The notes beneath the pieces were generated by a model that was not told the DNA's origin, ran no database searches, and saw only the letters and a program-made list of their open reading frames with translations. From Bradyrhizobium forestalis (GTDB lineage: Bacteria > Pseudomonadota > Alphaproteobacteria > Rhizobiales > Xanthobacteraceae): a stretch of 64,000 nt of DNA. Location of the stretch: assembly GCF_002795245.1 (NCBI RefSeq), contig NZ_PGVG01000017.1, positions 1 to 64,000 of the forward strand. Reading direction: 5' to 3'. Of the stretch, positions 1-7,813 are shown piece by piece; the first letter of the stretch is position 1, and every line of letters starts with the position of its first letter. A program made the translations under genes and the position numbers.

Positions 1-130
1 CTCGTCCGCACAAATCTCATGCACAGACGGCCGATCAACAACTTGCTCGAACTACGGCAATCCGTCCCAATCAACCAAAATCAGTTGAACCTTGGACTAT
101 ACTTCCAATGAACCGGACAGCCGTGGGTTT

Positions 131-184
131 GTCCCGGCCATCCACGATCTTGAGCACCGGGACGAGAACGTGGATGCCCGGGAC
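131..184. repeat. Imperfect inverted repeat, GC-rich intergenic palindrome
   Basis: A 16-base arm at 131-146 (GTCCCGGCCATCCACG) is mirrored at 169-184 with one mismatch, and is followed by a small CCGGGxxxxGCCCGG-type palindrome to about 196. This is the usual look of short palindromic intergenic repeats in Bradyrhizobium-type genomes. It sits just downstream of the small membrane gene on the minus strand and could act as a transcription-end structure. I see no gene between base 1 and 213. Confidence 0.6.
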
Positions 185-213
185 AAGCCCGGGCATGACG
201 AAAGAAAGCGGCC

Positions 214-378
214 TTACCGCAACGACAGCCAGCCGAGTGTGAACAGGATCCCGCCGATGATGACAGCCAACGCGACGGCCCAGATGCTGACGCGGATGCT
301 GCCGGTGATCTGCTTGGCTTCCTCATTGCGCGCGATCTCGCGATTGCGCTCCTTGTTCGCTTGACTCGTATCCGCCAT
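214..378 (-). CDS. Small single-pass membrane protein, 54 aa
   Basis: This short reading frame encodes a 54-residue peptide with a charged N-terminal half rich in Lys, Arg, Glu and Asn (about residues 6-23) and one hydrophobic stretch, about residues 30-51, ending TLGWLSLR. It is predicted to be a single-pass inner-membrane peptide. The frame begins MADTSQANKERN and has no internal irregularity. It lies 25 bases downstream of the CXXCH protein gene on the same strand, so the two may be co-transcribed. I do not recognise a family and assign no function. The support is the clean amphipathic-then-hydrophobic layout and the operon-like position; the ribosome-binding site is weak. Confidence 0.55.
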   Translation of the reverse strand: MADTSQANKERNREIARNEEAKQITGSIRVSIWAVALAVIIGGILFTLGWLSLR

Positions 379-403
379 GAATCATCCGAAATCGCTTGAT
401 GGT

Positions 404-1954
404 TTAACGCGTCTTGATGAAGCACATGCCGATGCGGCGCGAGGCCGCGGCTGCCTGACAGGTGAGACCGTTAGCACAGCTCCATGACGTAAAACTCTCA
501 TCTCGCGTTCCCGATCCCGCGTCTTGCAGGGAACAATGCGCACCCCAGCCGTCCTGATATTCGGTGCCGGCGAGCTCGCTTCTGCCGCGGGTCTGCGGCC
601 GGCTGGCAAATCCGCGTGAGAAATCAGGGTTTTTTCCTGCCGCGAACGCGGTCAGGATGTCGCGGCGGCGGAGCTGGTCGCCGAAGAAATGCGGCGAGGC
701 CGGCACGATGGTGGAATTCGACGGCTTGTCCGCAAGCCAATCGACGCCCGGGAAATGGAAGCCGCCGATACCGCGGGTCTGATGGCAGCCGGCGCAGGTG
801 AGGTCGTTGAGGCGGCGCTGGAAGCCGGCGACCGAGCGGACGTTCTGCATGTCGACGCCGCGTGCCGCCGCCCGCTTCAGCGCGCCGACCACGTCGCGAT
901 CGGTGAAGACGGGTTCGCCTTTTCCCTCCCCTGTTCCCTCTCCTTGCAGCATGCCGAACTCCGGCTGCAACGCCGAGGCATCGAGGCCGGCGGGGGTCGG
1001 CACCACCGCGGCCTTGGCCAGGAATTTCTCCGGGATCAGCACGGTGCCCCGATCGAACTCGCGCAGATGATCCGGCGCGAGCAGCCAGGCCTTGAAGTCG
1101 AGCCGCAGCGCGTCGTCGGCAAGAATCCGGTCGCGGTCGATCTGGTTCTCCAGCGTCGATTCCTCGAACGTTTTCGTGGCAGCGTCGTACTTGAACACCT
1201 TGAGCAGATAGTCGGAGCGGAAATCGTGCAGCGCCGATTTCGGCGCGACCGAGACCTGGATGTTGGTCTCGATGCGGTCGAGCATGGCGTCATAAGGCGG
1301 GAGGCGGCTGCCGATCAAGTCTTGCCAGTCGCCATTGTCGAGCCAGCGCCGGGCGATCTCGGCGCAGGTGACCGGTTTTCCGCTCGCATCCGTCTGGCGT
1401 GGATCGCGCGCCTGCATCACGAGGTTGAGCGTCATCGGCAGGCGCGTTGCGGTGTTGCCGCCATTCGGCCCGCTGTCGAAACGCGTGAGACGGTAGATCA
1501 GCCGGATCTCGCCGCAGGACTCTTCCGAGACATAGGCGCGGTCCATGCGATTGACGATGCCGGCCAGCACGAAACGCGTGTCGCGTGATTTCAGATTGGC
1601 CCGATCGAACAATTGCGCGTCAAAACCCTCGCCGACGCCGATGGTCTCGCCCGGATATGTCGCCTTGTACCACGCGATGTAGCGCTCGAGCTCCGCATCG
1701 ATCGCCGGCAAGATCTCCTTCAGCTGCGGCAGCGACACGAACATCAGCTCGGTCGTGAGCGGGACGTCCGCGTTCCGCTTCGGCGATAGCAGGCGCGAGA
1801 TCGTCAGCGTATTGTTCTGGTCGAGCTTGCGCAGGAGATCGGGATCGGTGATCGCGGTGCCGCGCGTGAGGGCAGTGTTCTCCGCTGCGAAGAGCGAGAC
1901 GACACCGCCCAGCAATGCGGCGACAGCAACCAGAATTCGCGAGGCGCGGCCCAT
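404..1954 (-). CDS. Secreted protein with one cytochrome c-type CXXCH motif
   Basis: The 516-residue product starts with an uncleaved-looking or Sec-type signal segment (SRILVAVAALLGGVVSLFAAE, residues 5-25), so it is expected in the periplasm. A single CAGCH motif at about residue 391, followed by TRGIGGFHFPG, matches covalent haem attachment of c-type cytochromes. The rest does not resemble a standard cytochrome fold that I can name. The C-terminal 70 residues are Cys-rich and suggest disulfides. The domain order resembles large uncharacterised periplasmic proteins of rhizobia that carry one haem motif near the C-terminus. A redox role is inferred only from CXXCH. The start lies only 36 bases from the T-tract of the upstream gene's terminator, leaving little room for a separate promoter. 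Confidence 0.6.
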   Translation of the reverse strand: MGRASRILVAVAALLGGVVSLFAAENTALTRGTAITDPDLLRKLDQNNTLTISRLLSPKRNADVPLTTELMFVSLPQLKEILPAIDAELERYIAWYKATYPGETIGVGEGFDAQLFDRANLKSRDTRFVLAGIVNRMDRAYVSEESCGEIRLIYRLTRFDSGPNGGNTATRLPMTLNLVMQARDPRQTDASGKPVTCAEIARRWLDNGDWQDLIGSRLPPYDAMLDRIETNIQVSVAPKSALHDFRSDYLLKVFKYDAATKTFEESTLENQIDRDRILADDALRLDFKAWLLAPDHLREFDRGTVLIPEKFLAKAAVVPTPAGLDASALQPEFGMLQGEGTGEGKGEPVFTDRDVVGALKRAAARGVDMQNVRSVAGFQRRLNDLTCAGCHQTRGIGGFHFPGVDWLADKPSNSTIVPASPHFFGDQLRRRDILTAFAAGKNPDFSRGFASRPQTRGRSELAGTEYQDGWGAHCSLQDAGSGTRDESFTSWSCANGLTCQAAAASRRIGMCFIKTR

Positions 1955-1990
1955 GTCTCCAGTAACACCGCGCAGCGACGCCTATTCAAG

Positions 1991-2023
1991 CAAAAAGGCG
2001 CCTCACATGGTGGTGAAGCGCCT
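1991..2023 (-). terminator. Rho-independent terminator of the proline-rich protein gene
   Basis: On the minus strand the stem AGGCGC pairs with GCGCCT, extended by TCAC/GTGA around a short loop (1996-2023), and is followed directly by TTTTTG (1991-1996). The position, 25 bases after the stop codon of the gene ending at 2048, and the T-tract orientation make this a textbook intrinsic terminator. Confidence 0.8.
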
Positions 2024-2047
2024 CTGTGACAGTCGGATATCGAACGC

Positions 2048-3058
2048 TCAGCGCGCGACGATCAGGCCCTTGCTGGTGACGACCACCCAGCGGCCGTCCT
2101 GGCGGCGGATCGCATCGACACGACCCACCCCGGGAATGGGGTCGCCAGGATAGACCTCGTAGAGGCCGTCGCGGCCCTCGATCAGCGCACCGCCATTGGC
2201 GGCGTTGCGCAGCCTCCAGCCCTCGATCGTCGGCAGACGGCCGACCTCGGTCTTGGGGGCGGTGGGAACGGGAGCCGGTGCGGCAGCGGCGGTCGCGACC
2301 CGGGTCGGCGCGATCGAGCCGGTGGTCTCCTTTGCGGGCGCTGCTGCGGCCTGCGCGGTGGCGGCGGGCGGCGTGGCGCGGAGCTTGTCGACGGTCTCCG
2401 ACAGTTTTGCCAGCTTGGCCATCGGCTCGGCCTGCGCCTTCTCGAGCTTATCCAGGCGGTCGTTGGTCCGGTTGACTTGGCCGACGCCGGTCTTCGCGCT
2501 GTGCTCGACATTGGCCTTGAGGGCGACGAGGTCGGCATCGATCCGCGCGACCGAGGCATCCAGGGCGCTGGTATCGGCGACCTGCACCGGCGCCTGGGCC
2601 GGGGCGGCGAAACGCATCATGCCGGCCGTCGCAAGCGCGCCGCTGATCGCGCCGACGCAAGCGGCAATCGCCACCACCGCGGCCATCGCCGAGAGGCGAC
2701 GCTTGCTGCCGGTTTCGCGCGGCTCGTCCGCCTTCACATGCGGGGCGAAGCCCTCGTGCTCCCAGGCGCGGTCGGCAGGCGGCATGACGATGAGCTTGCC
2801 GAGCTTCGGCTCGGGCTTGGCTTCAGCCTTATCCTCGGTCCTTTGTTCGAACTTCGGCACTTCGATCCGCGGCGGCTCCACCTTTGGGGCTTCCGCCTTG
2901 ACCGGATCAGGCTTGACCGGATCAGGCTTGGGCGGCGCCTCGTGGTCGGGGGCGATCGAGGGGGCGTCGATACCGGCGGCAGCCTCGACGGCCTGCGGCG
3001 CTGCGGCGTCAACAGCACCGGAATCCTGGGCAGCCTGCTCGGGCATTGGTTCGCTCAC
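2048..3058 (-). CDS. Proline-rich single-pass membrane protein with coiled coil
   Basis: The 336-residue protein has an acidic, Pro/Lys-rich N-terminal third including tandem KPDPV units near residues 43-53. A transmembrane helix follows at about 122-150 (MAAVVAIAACVGAISGALAT). After it comes a likely periplasmic coiled coil (about 160-230) and an Ala/Pro linker. A compact C-terminal domain (about 270-336) has the pattern LYEVYPGDPIPGVGRVDAI. The topology suggests a cytoplasmic disordered tail, one membrane anchor and a periplasmic globular end. Such proteins occur widely as hypothetical proteins in Bradyrhizobium; I do not know a function. The gene has its own terminator at 1991-2023. Confidence 0.7.
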   Translation of the reverse strand: MSEPMPEQAAQDSGAVDAAAPQAVEAAAGIDAPSIAPDHEAPPKPDPVKPDPVKAEAPKVEPPRIEVPKFEQRTEDKAEAKPEPKLGKLIVMPPADRAWEHEGFAPHVKADEPRETGSKRRLSAMAAVVAIAACVGAISGALATAGMMRFAAPAQAPVQVADTSALDASVARIDADLVALKANVEHSAKTGVGQVNRTNDRLDKLEKAQAEPMAKLAKLSETVDKLRATPPAATAQAAAAPAKETTGSIAPTRVATAAAAPAPVPTAPKTEVGRLPTIEGWRLRNAANGGALIEGRDGLYEVYPGDPIPGVGRVDAIRRQDGRWVVVTSKGLIVAR

Positions 3059-3271
3059 GGCTCAAATACTCCAGTCTGGATTGACCTTTTGGTAACTTTC
3101 ATTGCTTGCGAAATCCTTACCTTGGGACCCGCTTACCGAAATTTTAGGAAGTTATCCGGGGCCGAATTGGGCCCGGAAAGTGGAACCGGCGTGGCGGGGT
3201 GCAACAATTTGTAATCGGGGCAAGATGAACGGCGGCGGAATGCGTGAAACACGACGCAACCGTCGACCCGC

Positions 3272-3460
3272 CATGCTGAGGTGCGAGCGGCGCGGTGCGT
3301 AGCACCGCACCGGGAGCCTCGAAGCATGAACGGCCGCGCTGCTGCAGCCGGGCCGTCGCCCTTCGAGGCTCGCCGAAGAGGCGAGCGCCTCAGGGTGACG
3401 GTGAGGGAGTTGGATGCACAGCACATCCACGCGTCATTGCGAGCGAAGCGACGCAATCCG
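3272..3460. repeat. Repeat-filled intergenic stretch (two palindromic repeat types)
   Basis: The gene-free stretch 3059-3501 contains at 3272-3400 a palindromic unit in which GAGCCTCGAAG is mirrored by CTTCGAGGCTC (3361-3371). At 3432-3460 it carries a short unit beginning CGTCATTGCGAGCG. The second unit recurs at 20213-20323 in this window. Bases 3059-3270 hold the upstream region of the proline-rich protein gene; I see no further gene there. Confidence 0.6.
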
Positions 3461-3501
3461 GAATGCCTCCGCAGCGTCTACCCCGTCCACATCACTATCC
3501 G

Positions 3502-3999
3502 TCACATCACTACCGGCGCATCCGGCAGCTCGTTGGCATGCGGGCCCCGCGGCGGGAAATGCCGCGCCAGCTCGCGCGACACCGCCTCGATGCCGCCGAT
3601 CACGCCACGCTCGAACCGGCCCGATCTGAACTCGGCCTCCATCGCGCGGCAGATGGTCTCCCAGCCCTCGGCGCCGACCTTCGCATCGATGCCGCGATCG
3701 GCGACGATCTCGACGTCGCGGTCGGCGAGCAGGAGATAGATGAGGACGCCGTTGTTGTGCGCGGTGTCCCAGATGCGCAACTGCGAGAACACGTCGAGCG
3801 CACGCTCGCGCGCCGGCTGGTTGCGAAACAGCGGGCGGCCGTCGAGCGCGCCCTCGACGACGAAGCGGAGCTGGCCGGAATGGGCGGCCTCGCCGCGCTT
3901 GATCGCCTGCTCGATACGGTCGAGCACGGCTTGCGGAAAAATCCGCTTCGCTCGCCAATGATGCTGCACGAGATGTCGGGCAATGCGCTTGATGCTCAT
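3502..3999 (-). CDS. TPM-domain protein
   Basis: The 165-residue product matches the TPM (YgcG/TLP18.3/Psb32/MOLO-1) domain. A basic N-terminus is followed by an alternating alpha/beta domain with the characteristic stretch NGVLIYLLLADRDVEIVADR at about 83-102 and VGAEGWETIC just after it. No signal peptide or membrane helix is seen, unlike its neighbour. It lies 5 bases downstream of the secreted TPM protein, which in turn follows LemA, so the three form a lemA-tpm-tpm operon. In such operons TPM proteins are thought to assist membrane or envelope quality control, but their biochemical role is unsettled. Confidence 0.8.
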   Translation of the reverse strand: MSIKRIARHLVQHHWRAKRIFPQAVLDRIEQAIKRGEAAHSGQLRFVVEGALDGRPLFRNQPARERALDVFSQLRIWDTAHNNGVLIYLLLADRDVEIVADRGIDAKVGAEGWETICRAMEAEFRSGRFERGVIGGIEAVSRELARHFPPRGPHANELPDAPVVM

Positions 4000-4004
4000 G
4001 ACCG

Positions 4005-4898
4005 CTACCAGCTCCCCGAGGCGCCGCCGCCACCGAAACTGCCTCCGCCGCCGCTGAAGCTGCCGCTGTCGCTCGACGATCCGCTACTCCAGCCGCCCGA
4101 GGAGCCGCTCGACCACGAGCCGCCGCGCGACGATCGCGTGCCTGGCCCCATCGCCGAAAACAGATCGGCGATGAACCCGATGATGAAGCCGAGGATTCCG
4201 ACGGCTGCGGCGAGCGCGGCGGAGCCGAGGATGAACCAGGTCACCGCCGCGATGATGCCCCCGGTCACCAATGATCCGAGCAGCCGCCCCAGGATCGCGC
4301 GGAAGAACCCGCCGACGCCAATCGAGGCAAACAGCGCCACGGCAAAAACCGGCGCGAGATCGTCCAAATTGTGGGCGAAGTTTGCGCTGCGCGAGGGTGA
4401 GGGCAGCGGCTCGCCATCGATCACCCGCATCATGCGGTCGACGCCTGCGCGGATGCCCGCGGCGAAGTCGCCGCTCCTGAACTCGGGGGTGATGTCCTCG
4501 TCGATGATGCGCCGCGAGGTCACGTCGGTGAGCGCGCCTTCGAGGCCATAGCCGACCTCGATGCGCAAATGCCGGTCGTTCTTGGCGACGACGAGGATCG
4601 CGCCGTCGTCGACCTTCTTGCGGCCGATCTTCCAGGCCTCCGCGACGCGGATCGAGAATTGCTCGATCGTCTCCGGCTGCGTGGTCGGCACGATCAGGAC
4701 GGCAATCTGGCTGCCCTTGCGGTTCTCGAAATCGCGCAGCTTTTGCGACAGCGCGGCGATGTCGGCGCTGGAGAGCGTGCCGGTCTGATCGACCACGCGG
4801 CCGGTGAGCTGGGGGACGGCAACGTCGGCTGAGGTGGGGAAGACGAAGGCGAGGAGGAGCGCGAATACCACTAGTGTTCGCCACACCCTCGCTGTCAT
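4005..4898 (-). CDS. Exported TPM-domain protein, YgcG type
   Basis: From the chosen start the 297-residue protein begins MTARVWRTLVVFALLLAFVF, a Sec signal peptide. A TPM domain follows at about 30-155 (GRVVDQTGTLSSADIAAL near the start, AILVVAKNDRHLRIEVGYG later). Then come two hydrophobic helices (about 180-250) and a Gly/Ser-rich tail ending GGGGASGSW, typical of YgcG proteins. An in-frame TTG at 5024 would add 42 residues that do not resemble a signal peptide, so I prefer the ATG at 4898. That ATG falls at the end of an intergenic repeat (4895-4994), whose hairpin sits directly before it. The gene lies between lemA and a second TPM gene on the same strand. Confidence 0.8.
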   Translation of the reverse strand: MTARVWRTLVVFALLLAFVFPTSADVAVPQLTGRVVDQTGTLSSADIAALSQKLRDFENRKGSQIAVLIVPTTQPETIEQFSIRVAEAWKIGRKKVDDGAILVVAKNDRHLRIEVGYGLEGALTDVTSRRIIDEDITPEFRSGDFAAGIRAGVDRMMRVIDGEPLPSPSRSANFAHNLDDLAPVFAVALFASIGVGGFFRAILGRLLGSLVTGGIIAAVTWFILGSAALAAAVGILGFIIGFIADLFSAMGPGTRSSRGGSWSSGSSGGWSSGSSSDSGSFSGGGGSFGGGGASGSW

Positions 4899-4994
4899 CG
4901 CCCGGCTTGACCGGGCGATCCAGTATTCCAGAGACGCCGGTGGGACACGGAGAGGCTGCGGCGTACTGGATTCCCCGCTTTCGCGGGGAATGAC
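4895..4994. repeat. Bipartite palindromic repeat, copy A
   Basis: This 100-bp unit starts with the hairpin ATCGCCCGG...CCGGGCGAT, carries CCAGTA and its mirror TACTGG inside, and ends with the hairpin TTCCCCGC...GCGGGGAA. The same arrangement, in inverted order, occurs at 20358-20460. It separates lemA from the TPM gene, and its left end contains the preferred start codon of that gene. Confidence 0.7.
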
Positions 4995-5036
4995 AGTGGT
5001 GGGTGGGGTGAAGCTCATTCGCAAAACGGCGAGCGC

Positions 5037-5645
5037 TTACTTCGACGGCGCTGGCGCCGGGTTGAAGTCCACCTTCGGCGCGGTCGAGATCGCCTTCTCG
5101 TTCTCGACCGAGAAGTTCGGCTTCTCCTTGTAGCCGAATGCCATCGCAGTGAGGTTGCTCGGGAAGGAACGGATGGTGACGTTATACTCCTGCACCGCCT
5201 TGATGTAACGGTTACGCGCCACCGTGATGCGGTTCTCGGTGCCCTCTAACTGCGACATCAGATCCTTGAACAGGGCGTCCGACTTGAGCTGCGGATAGTT
5301 CTCGGTGACGACCAGGAGGCGCGACAGCGCGCTGGAGAGCTCGCTTTGGGCGGCCTGGAACTTCTGGAACGCAGCAGGGTCGTTCAGCACCTCGGGCGTC
5401 GCCTGGATGCTGCCGACCTTGGCGCGGGCGTTGGTGACGCCGAGCAGCACGTCCTTCTCCTGCTGCGCAAAGCCCTTCACCGAGTTGACGAGATTGGGCA
5501 CGAGATCGGCGCGGCGCTGATACTGGTTCACGACCTCGGACCAGTTGGCCTTGATCTGCTCGTCCTCGCTCTGGATCGCGTTGTAGCCGCAATTGGTCAG
5601 GCTCAGCGAGGCCAGGGCGGCCAGCACGGTCAGGATCTTGCGCAT
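5037..5645 (-). CDS. lemA: LemA family lipoprotein
   Basis: The 202-residue protein begins with a lipoprotein signal (hydrophobic stretch then LTNC, lipidated Cys at about 19). It continues with the LemA core: YNAIQSEDEQIKANWSEVVN, then RRADLVPNLVNSVKGF, and FPSNLTAMAFGYKEKPNF near the end. LemA proteins are helical membrane-anchored proteins of unclear function that often sit beside TPM-domain genes, as here. The ATG at 5645 is preferred over the adjacent TTG because GGGAG lies 8 bases upstream. It is the first gene of the lemA-tpm-tpm operon. Confidence 0.92.
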   Translation of the reverse strand: MRKILTVLAALASLSLTNCGYNAIQSEDEQIKANWSEVVNQYQRRADLVPNLVNSVKGFAQQEKDVLLGVTNARAKVGSIQATPEVLNDPAAFQKFQAAQSELSSALSRLLVVTENYPQLKSDALFKDLMSQLEGTENRITVARNRYIKAVQEYNVTIRSFPSNLTAMAFGYKEKPNFSVENEKAISTAPKVDFNPAPAPSK

Positions 5646-5789
5646 CAAATTTCTCCCGATGGAATCCGGCGCAAACTATCAGATTGCGCGCCCGAGAAAA
5701 GCAGCCGACTGACGCAAGCCTCTTGCCTATCGCTGGCCGGCATAGTCAACTCCGGCAAAACAAAAGCGGAAACGCCAGGGAGGAACGCG

Positions 5790-6644
5790 ATGTCCTCGTT
5801 CGAGACCATCCTCGTGGAGCGGCCGGAGCCGGCGATCGTCCGTGTCGTAATGAACCGGCCCGAGGCGCGCAACGCACAGAACCTGCAGATGACCTACGAC
5901 CTCAACGCCGCTTTTGATGCGGCGGTGCAGGACGACGCGGTCAAGGTGATCATCCTCGCCGGCAACGGGCCGCACTTCTCCTCCGGCCACGACCTGCGTC
6001 CCGGCGGCAAGAATACCGCAGGGGTCGATTTTCCGCCGATCGGAAATTGGGGTGGCTTTGCGGAGCCCAACGCCCATGGCCGCTTCGCGCGCGAGCAGGA
6101 AATATATCTCCAGATCACGCGGCGCTGGCGCAACCTCGCCAAGCCAACCATCGCCGAGGTGCACGGCAAGTGCATCGCCGGCGGTCTCATGCTGGCCTGG
6201 GCCTGCGACCTCATCGTCGCCAGCGACGATGCGCAGTTCTGCGATCCCGTCGTCACCATGGGCGTCTGCGGTGTCGAATGGTTCGTGCATCCCTGGGAGT
6301 TGGGTGCGCGCAAGGCCAAGGAGTTCCTGTTCACTGCCGACAGCTGGAGCGCCGAGGAGGCGCATCAGCTCGGCATGGTCAATCAGGTCGTGCCGCGCGC
6401 GGAGCTGGCATCGCGCGTGCTGGAGCTGGCGCGCCGGATCGCGACAAAGCCGTCCTTCGCGCTGAAATTGACCAAGGAGGCGGTCAACCGCTCGGTCGAC
6501 GTGATGGGCCAGCCCGCGGCGATCGACCAGGCCTTTGCGCTGCATCAGCTCTGCCACGCGCACAATCTCCAGGAGTTCGGCATGATCGTCGATCCCTCCG
6601 GCCTACATCCCTCCGTGCGCAAGCCGCCGGCAGCCGCGGAGTAG
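5790..6644 (+). CDS. Enoyl-CoA hydratase/isomerase family protein
   Basis: The 284-residue product has the crotonase fold: ERPEPAIVRVVMNRPEARNA at the N-terminus, the oxyanion region GPHFSSGHDL (about 65-75), and the helix-start KCIAGGLMLAWACDLIVASD (about 129-148). Crotonases hydrate enoyl-CoA thioesters in beta-oxidation-like routes; the exact substrate cannot be read. The start follows GGGAGGA with ideal spacing. It is the first of three genes (5790-9010) with two acyl-CoA dehydrogenases, 5 bases before the first. The set suggests dehydrogenation and hydration of an unusual acyl-CoA. Confidence 0.88.
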   Translation: MSSFETILVERPEPAIVRVVMNRPEARNAQNLQMTYDLNAAFDAAVQDDAVKVIILAGNGPHFSSGHDLRPGGKNTAGVDFPPIGNWGGFAEPNAHGRFAREQEIYLQITRRWRNLAKPTIAEVHGKCIAGGLMLAWACDLIVASDDAQFCDPVVTMGVCGVEWFVHPWELGARKAKEFLFTADSWSAEEAHQLGMVNQVVPRAELASRVLELARRIATKPSFALKLTKEAVNRSVDVMGQPAAIDQAFALHQLCHAHNLQEFGMIVDPSGLHPSVRKPPAAAE

Positions 6645-6649
6645 ACGCG

Positions 6650-7798
6650 ATGGATCTCAATCTCAGTGACGAGCAGAAATTGCTGCGCGAGAGCGCGGAA
6701 CGGTTCGTGACCGAAAGCTACGATGCCGATCACCGCCGCAAGACGGCGAACGACCCGCTCGGCTTCAGCCCTTCGGTGTGGAAACAGTTCGCCGAGCTCG
6801 GCTGGCTGGCGTTGCCGCTGCCCGAGGAGTTCGGCGGGCTCGGCGGCGGCGCGGTCGATCTCGGTATCTTGATGGAAGCTTTTGGCCGCGGGCTGGTGTC
6901 GGAGCCCTATGTCGCAACTGTGGTGCTCGGGGCCGCGCTGATCGCCAGATGCGGCAGCACGGAGCAGAAGCAGGCGAGCCTGCCCAAGGTAGCGGACGGA
7001 TCACTGAAGCTTGCCTTTGCGCATTCCGAGCGCGCGGCCCGGTTCGATCTTGCAAAGGTCACGACCAGCGCCAACAAGACGGCGCAAGGCTGGCGCCTCG
7101 CCGGCAGCAAGATCGCCGTGCTCGACGGACATGCCGCCGACGAGATCATCGTCTCCGCGCATATCCACGATCATCGGGGGCCGTCGGGGCGGATCGGCCT
7201 GTTCCTCGTGCAGGCGACGACGCCGGGCCTCGTCATCAGCGACTATCCGCGTCTTGGCGGCGGACGTGCCTGCAACATCGAGCTGTTCGACGCGCATCTG
7301 CCGGAAGACGCCCTGCTCGGCGACGGCAGCGACGCCCGGCCCGCGATCGAATGGGCGGTCGATCGGGCCATGGCCGCGTTAGGCGCCGAGGCTGTCGGCA
7401 TCATGCAGACGCTGCTCGACACCACGCTCGAATACACCAAGATCCGCAAACAATTCGGCCGGCCGCTCTCCGCCAACCAGGTGATCCGCCACCGCCTCGC
7501 CGACATGGCGATGCAGGTCGACGAGGCGCGCTCGATGGCGCTGCGCGCCGCGTTGAAGGTGGATGCTGCGCCGATCGAGCGTGCCCGGGCTGCGTCGGGC
7601 GCGAAGGCGAAGATCGGAAAATGCGCGCGCTTCGTCGGCGAGCAGTCGATCCAGCTCCACGGCGGCATGGGCGTCACCGAGGAGCTCGAGGTCGGCGCCT
7701 ATTTCAAGCGGCTGGTCGCCTTCGACACCCTGTTCGGCGGCAGCGCCCATCACTATGCCCGCCACGCCCAACTTGGTCGCACGGCCGTCTCGGCCTGA
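6650..7798 (+). CDS. Acyl-CoA dehydrogenase family protein (smaller subunit-like)
   Basis: The 382-residue flavoprotein begins MDLNLSDEQKLLRESAERFV, typical for the N-terminal helical domain of acyl-CoA dehydrogenases. The C-terminal domain carries RKQFGRPLSANQVIRHRLAD (about 265-285) and the QLHGGMGVTEE signature (about 335-345). It oxidises an acyl-CoA to the enoyl-CoA with FAD. It overlaps the operon with the crotonase upstream and a second, longer dehydrogenase 15 bases downstream. Paired, unequal dehydrogenases next to each other often form heteromers acting on bulky or dicarboxylic acyl-CoAs, such as the pimeloyl-CoA type; that reading is inference. Confidence 0.88.
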   Translation: MDLNLSDEQKLLRESAERFVTESYDADHRRKTANDPLGFSPSVWKQFAELGWLALPLPEEFGGLGGGAVDLGILMEAFGRGLVSEPYVATVVLGAALIARCGSTEQKQASLPKVADGSLKLAFAHSERAARFDLAKVTTSANKTAQGWRLAGSKIAVLDGHAADEIIVSAHIHDHRGPSGRIGLFLVQATTPGLVISDYPRLGGGRACNIELFDAHLPEDALLGDGSDARPAIEWAVDRAMAALGAEAVGIMQTLLDTTLEYTKIRKQFGRPLSANQVIRHRLADMAMQVDEARSMALRAALKVDAAPIERARAASGAKAKIGKCARFVGEQSIQLHGGMGVTEELEVGAYFKRLVAFDTLFGGSAHHYARHAQLGRTAVSA

Positions 7799-7813
7799 CA
7801 CTGGGAGAGTCTC

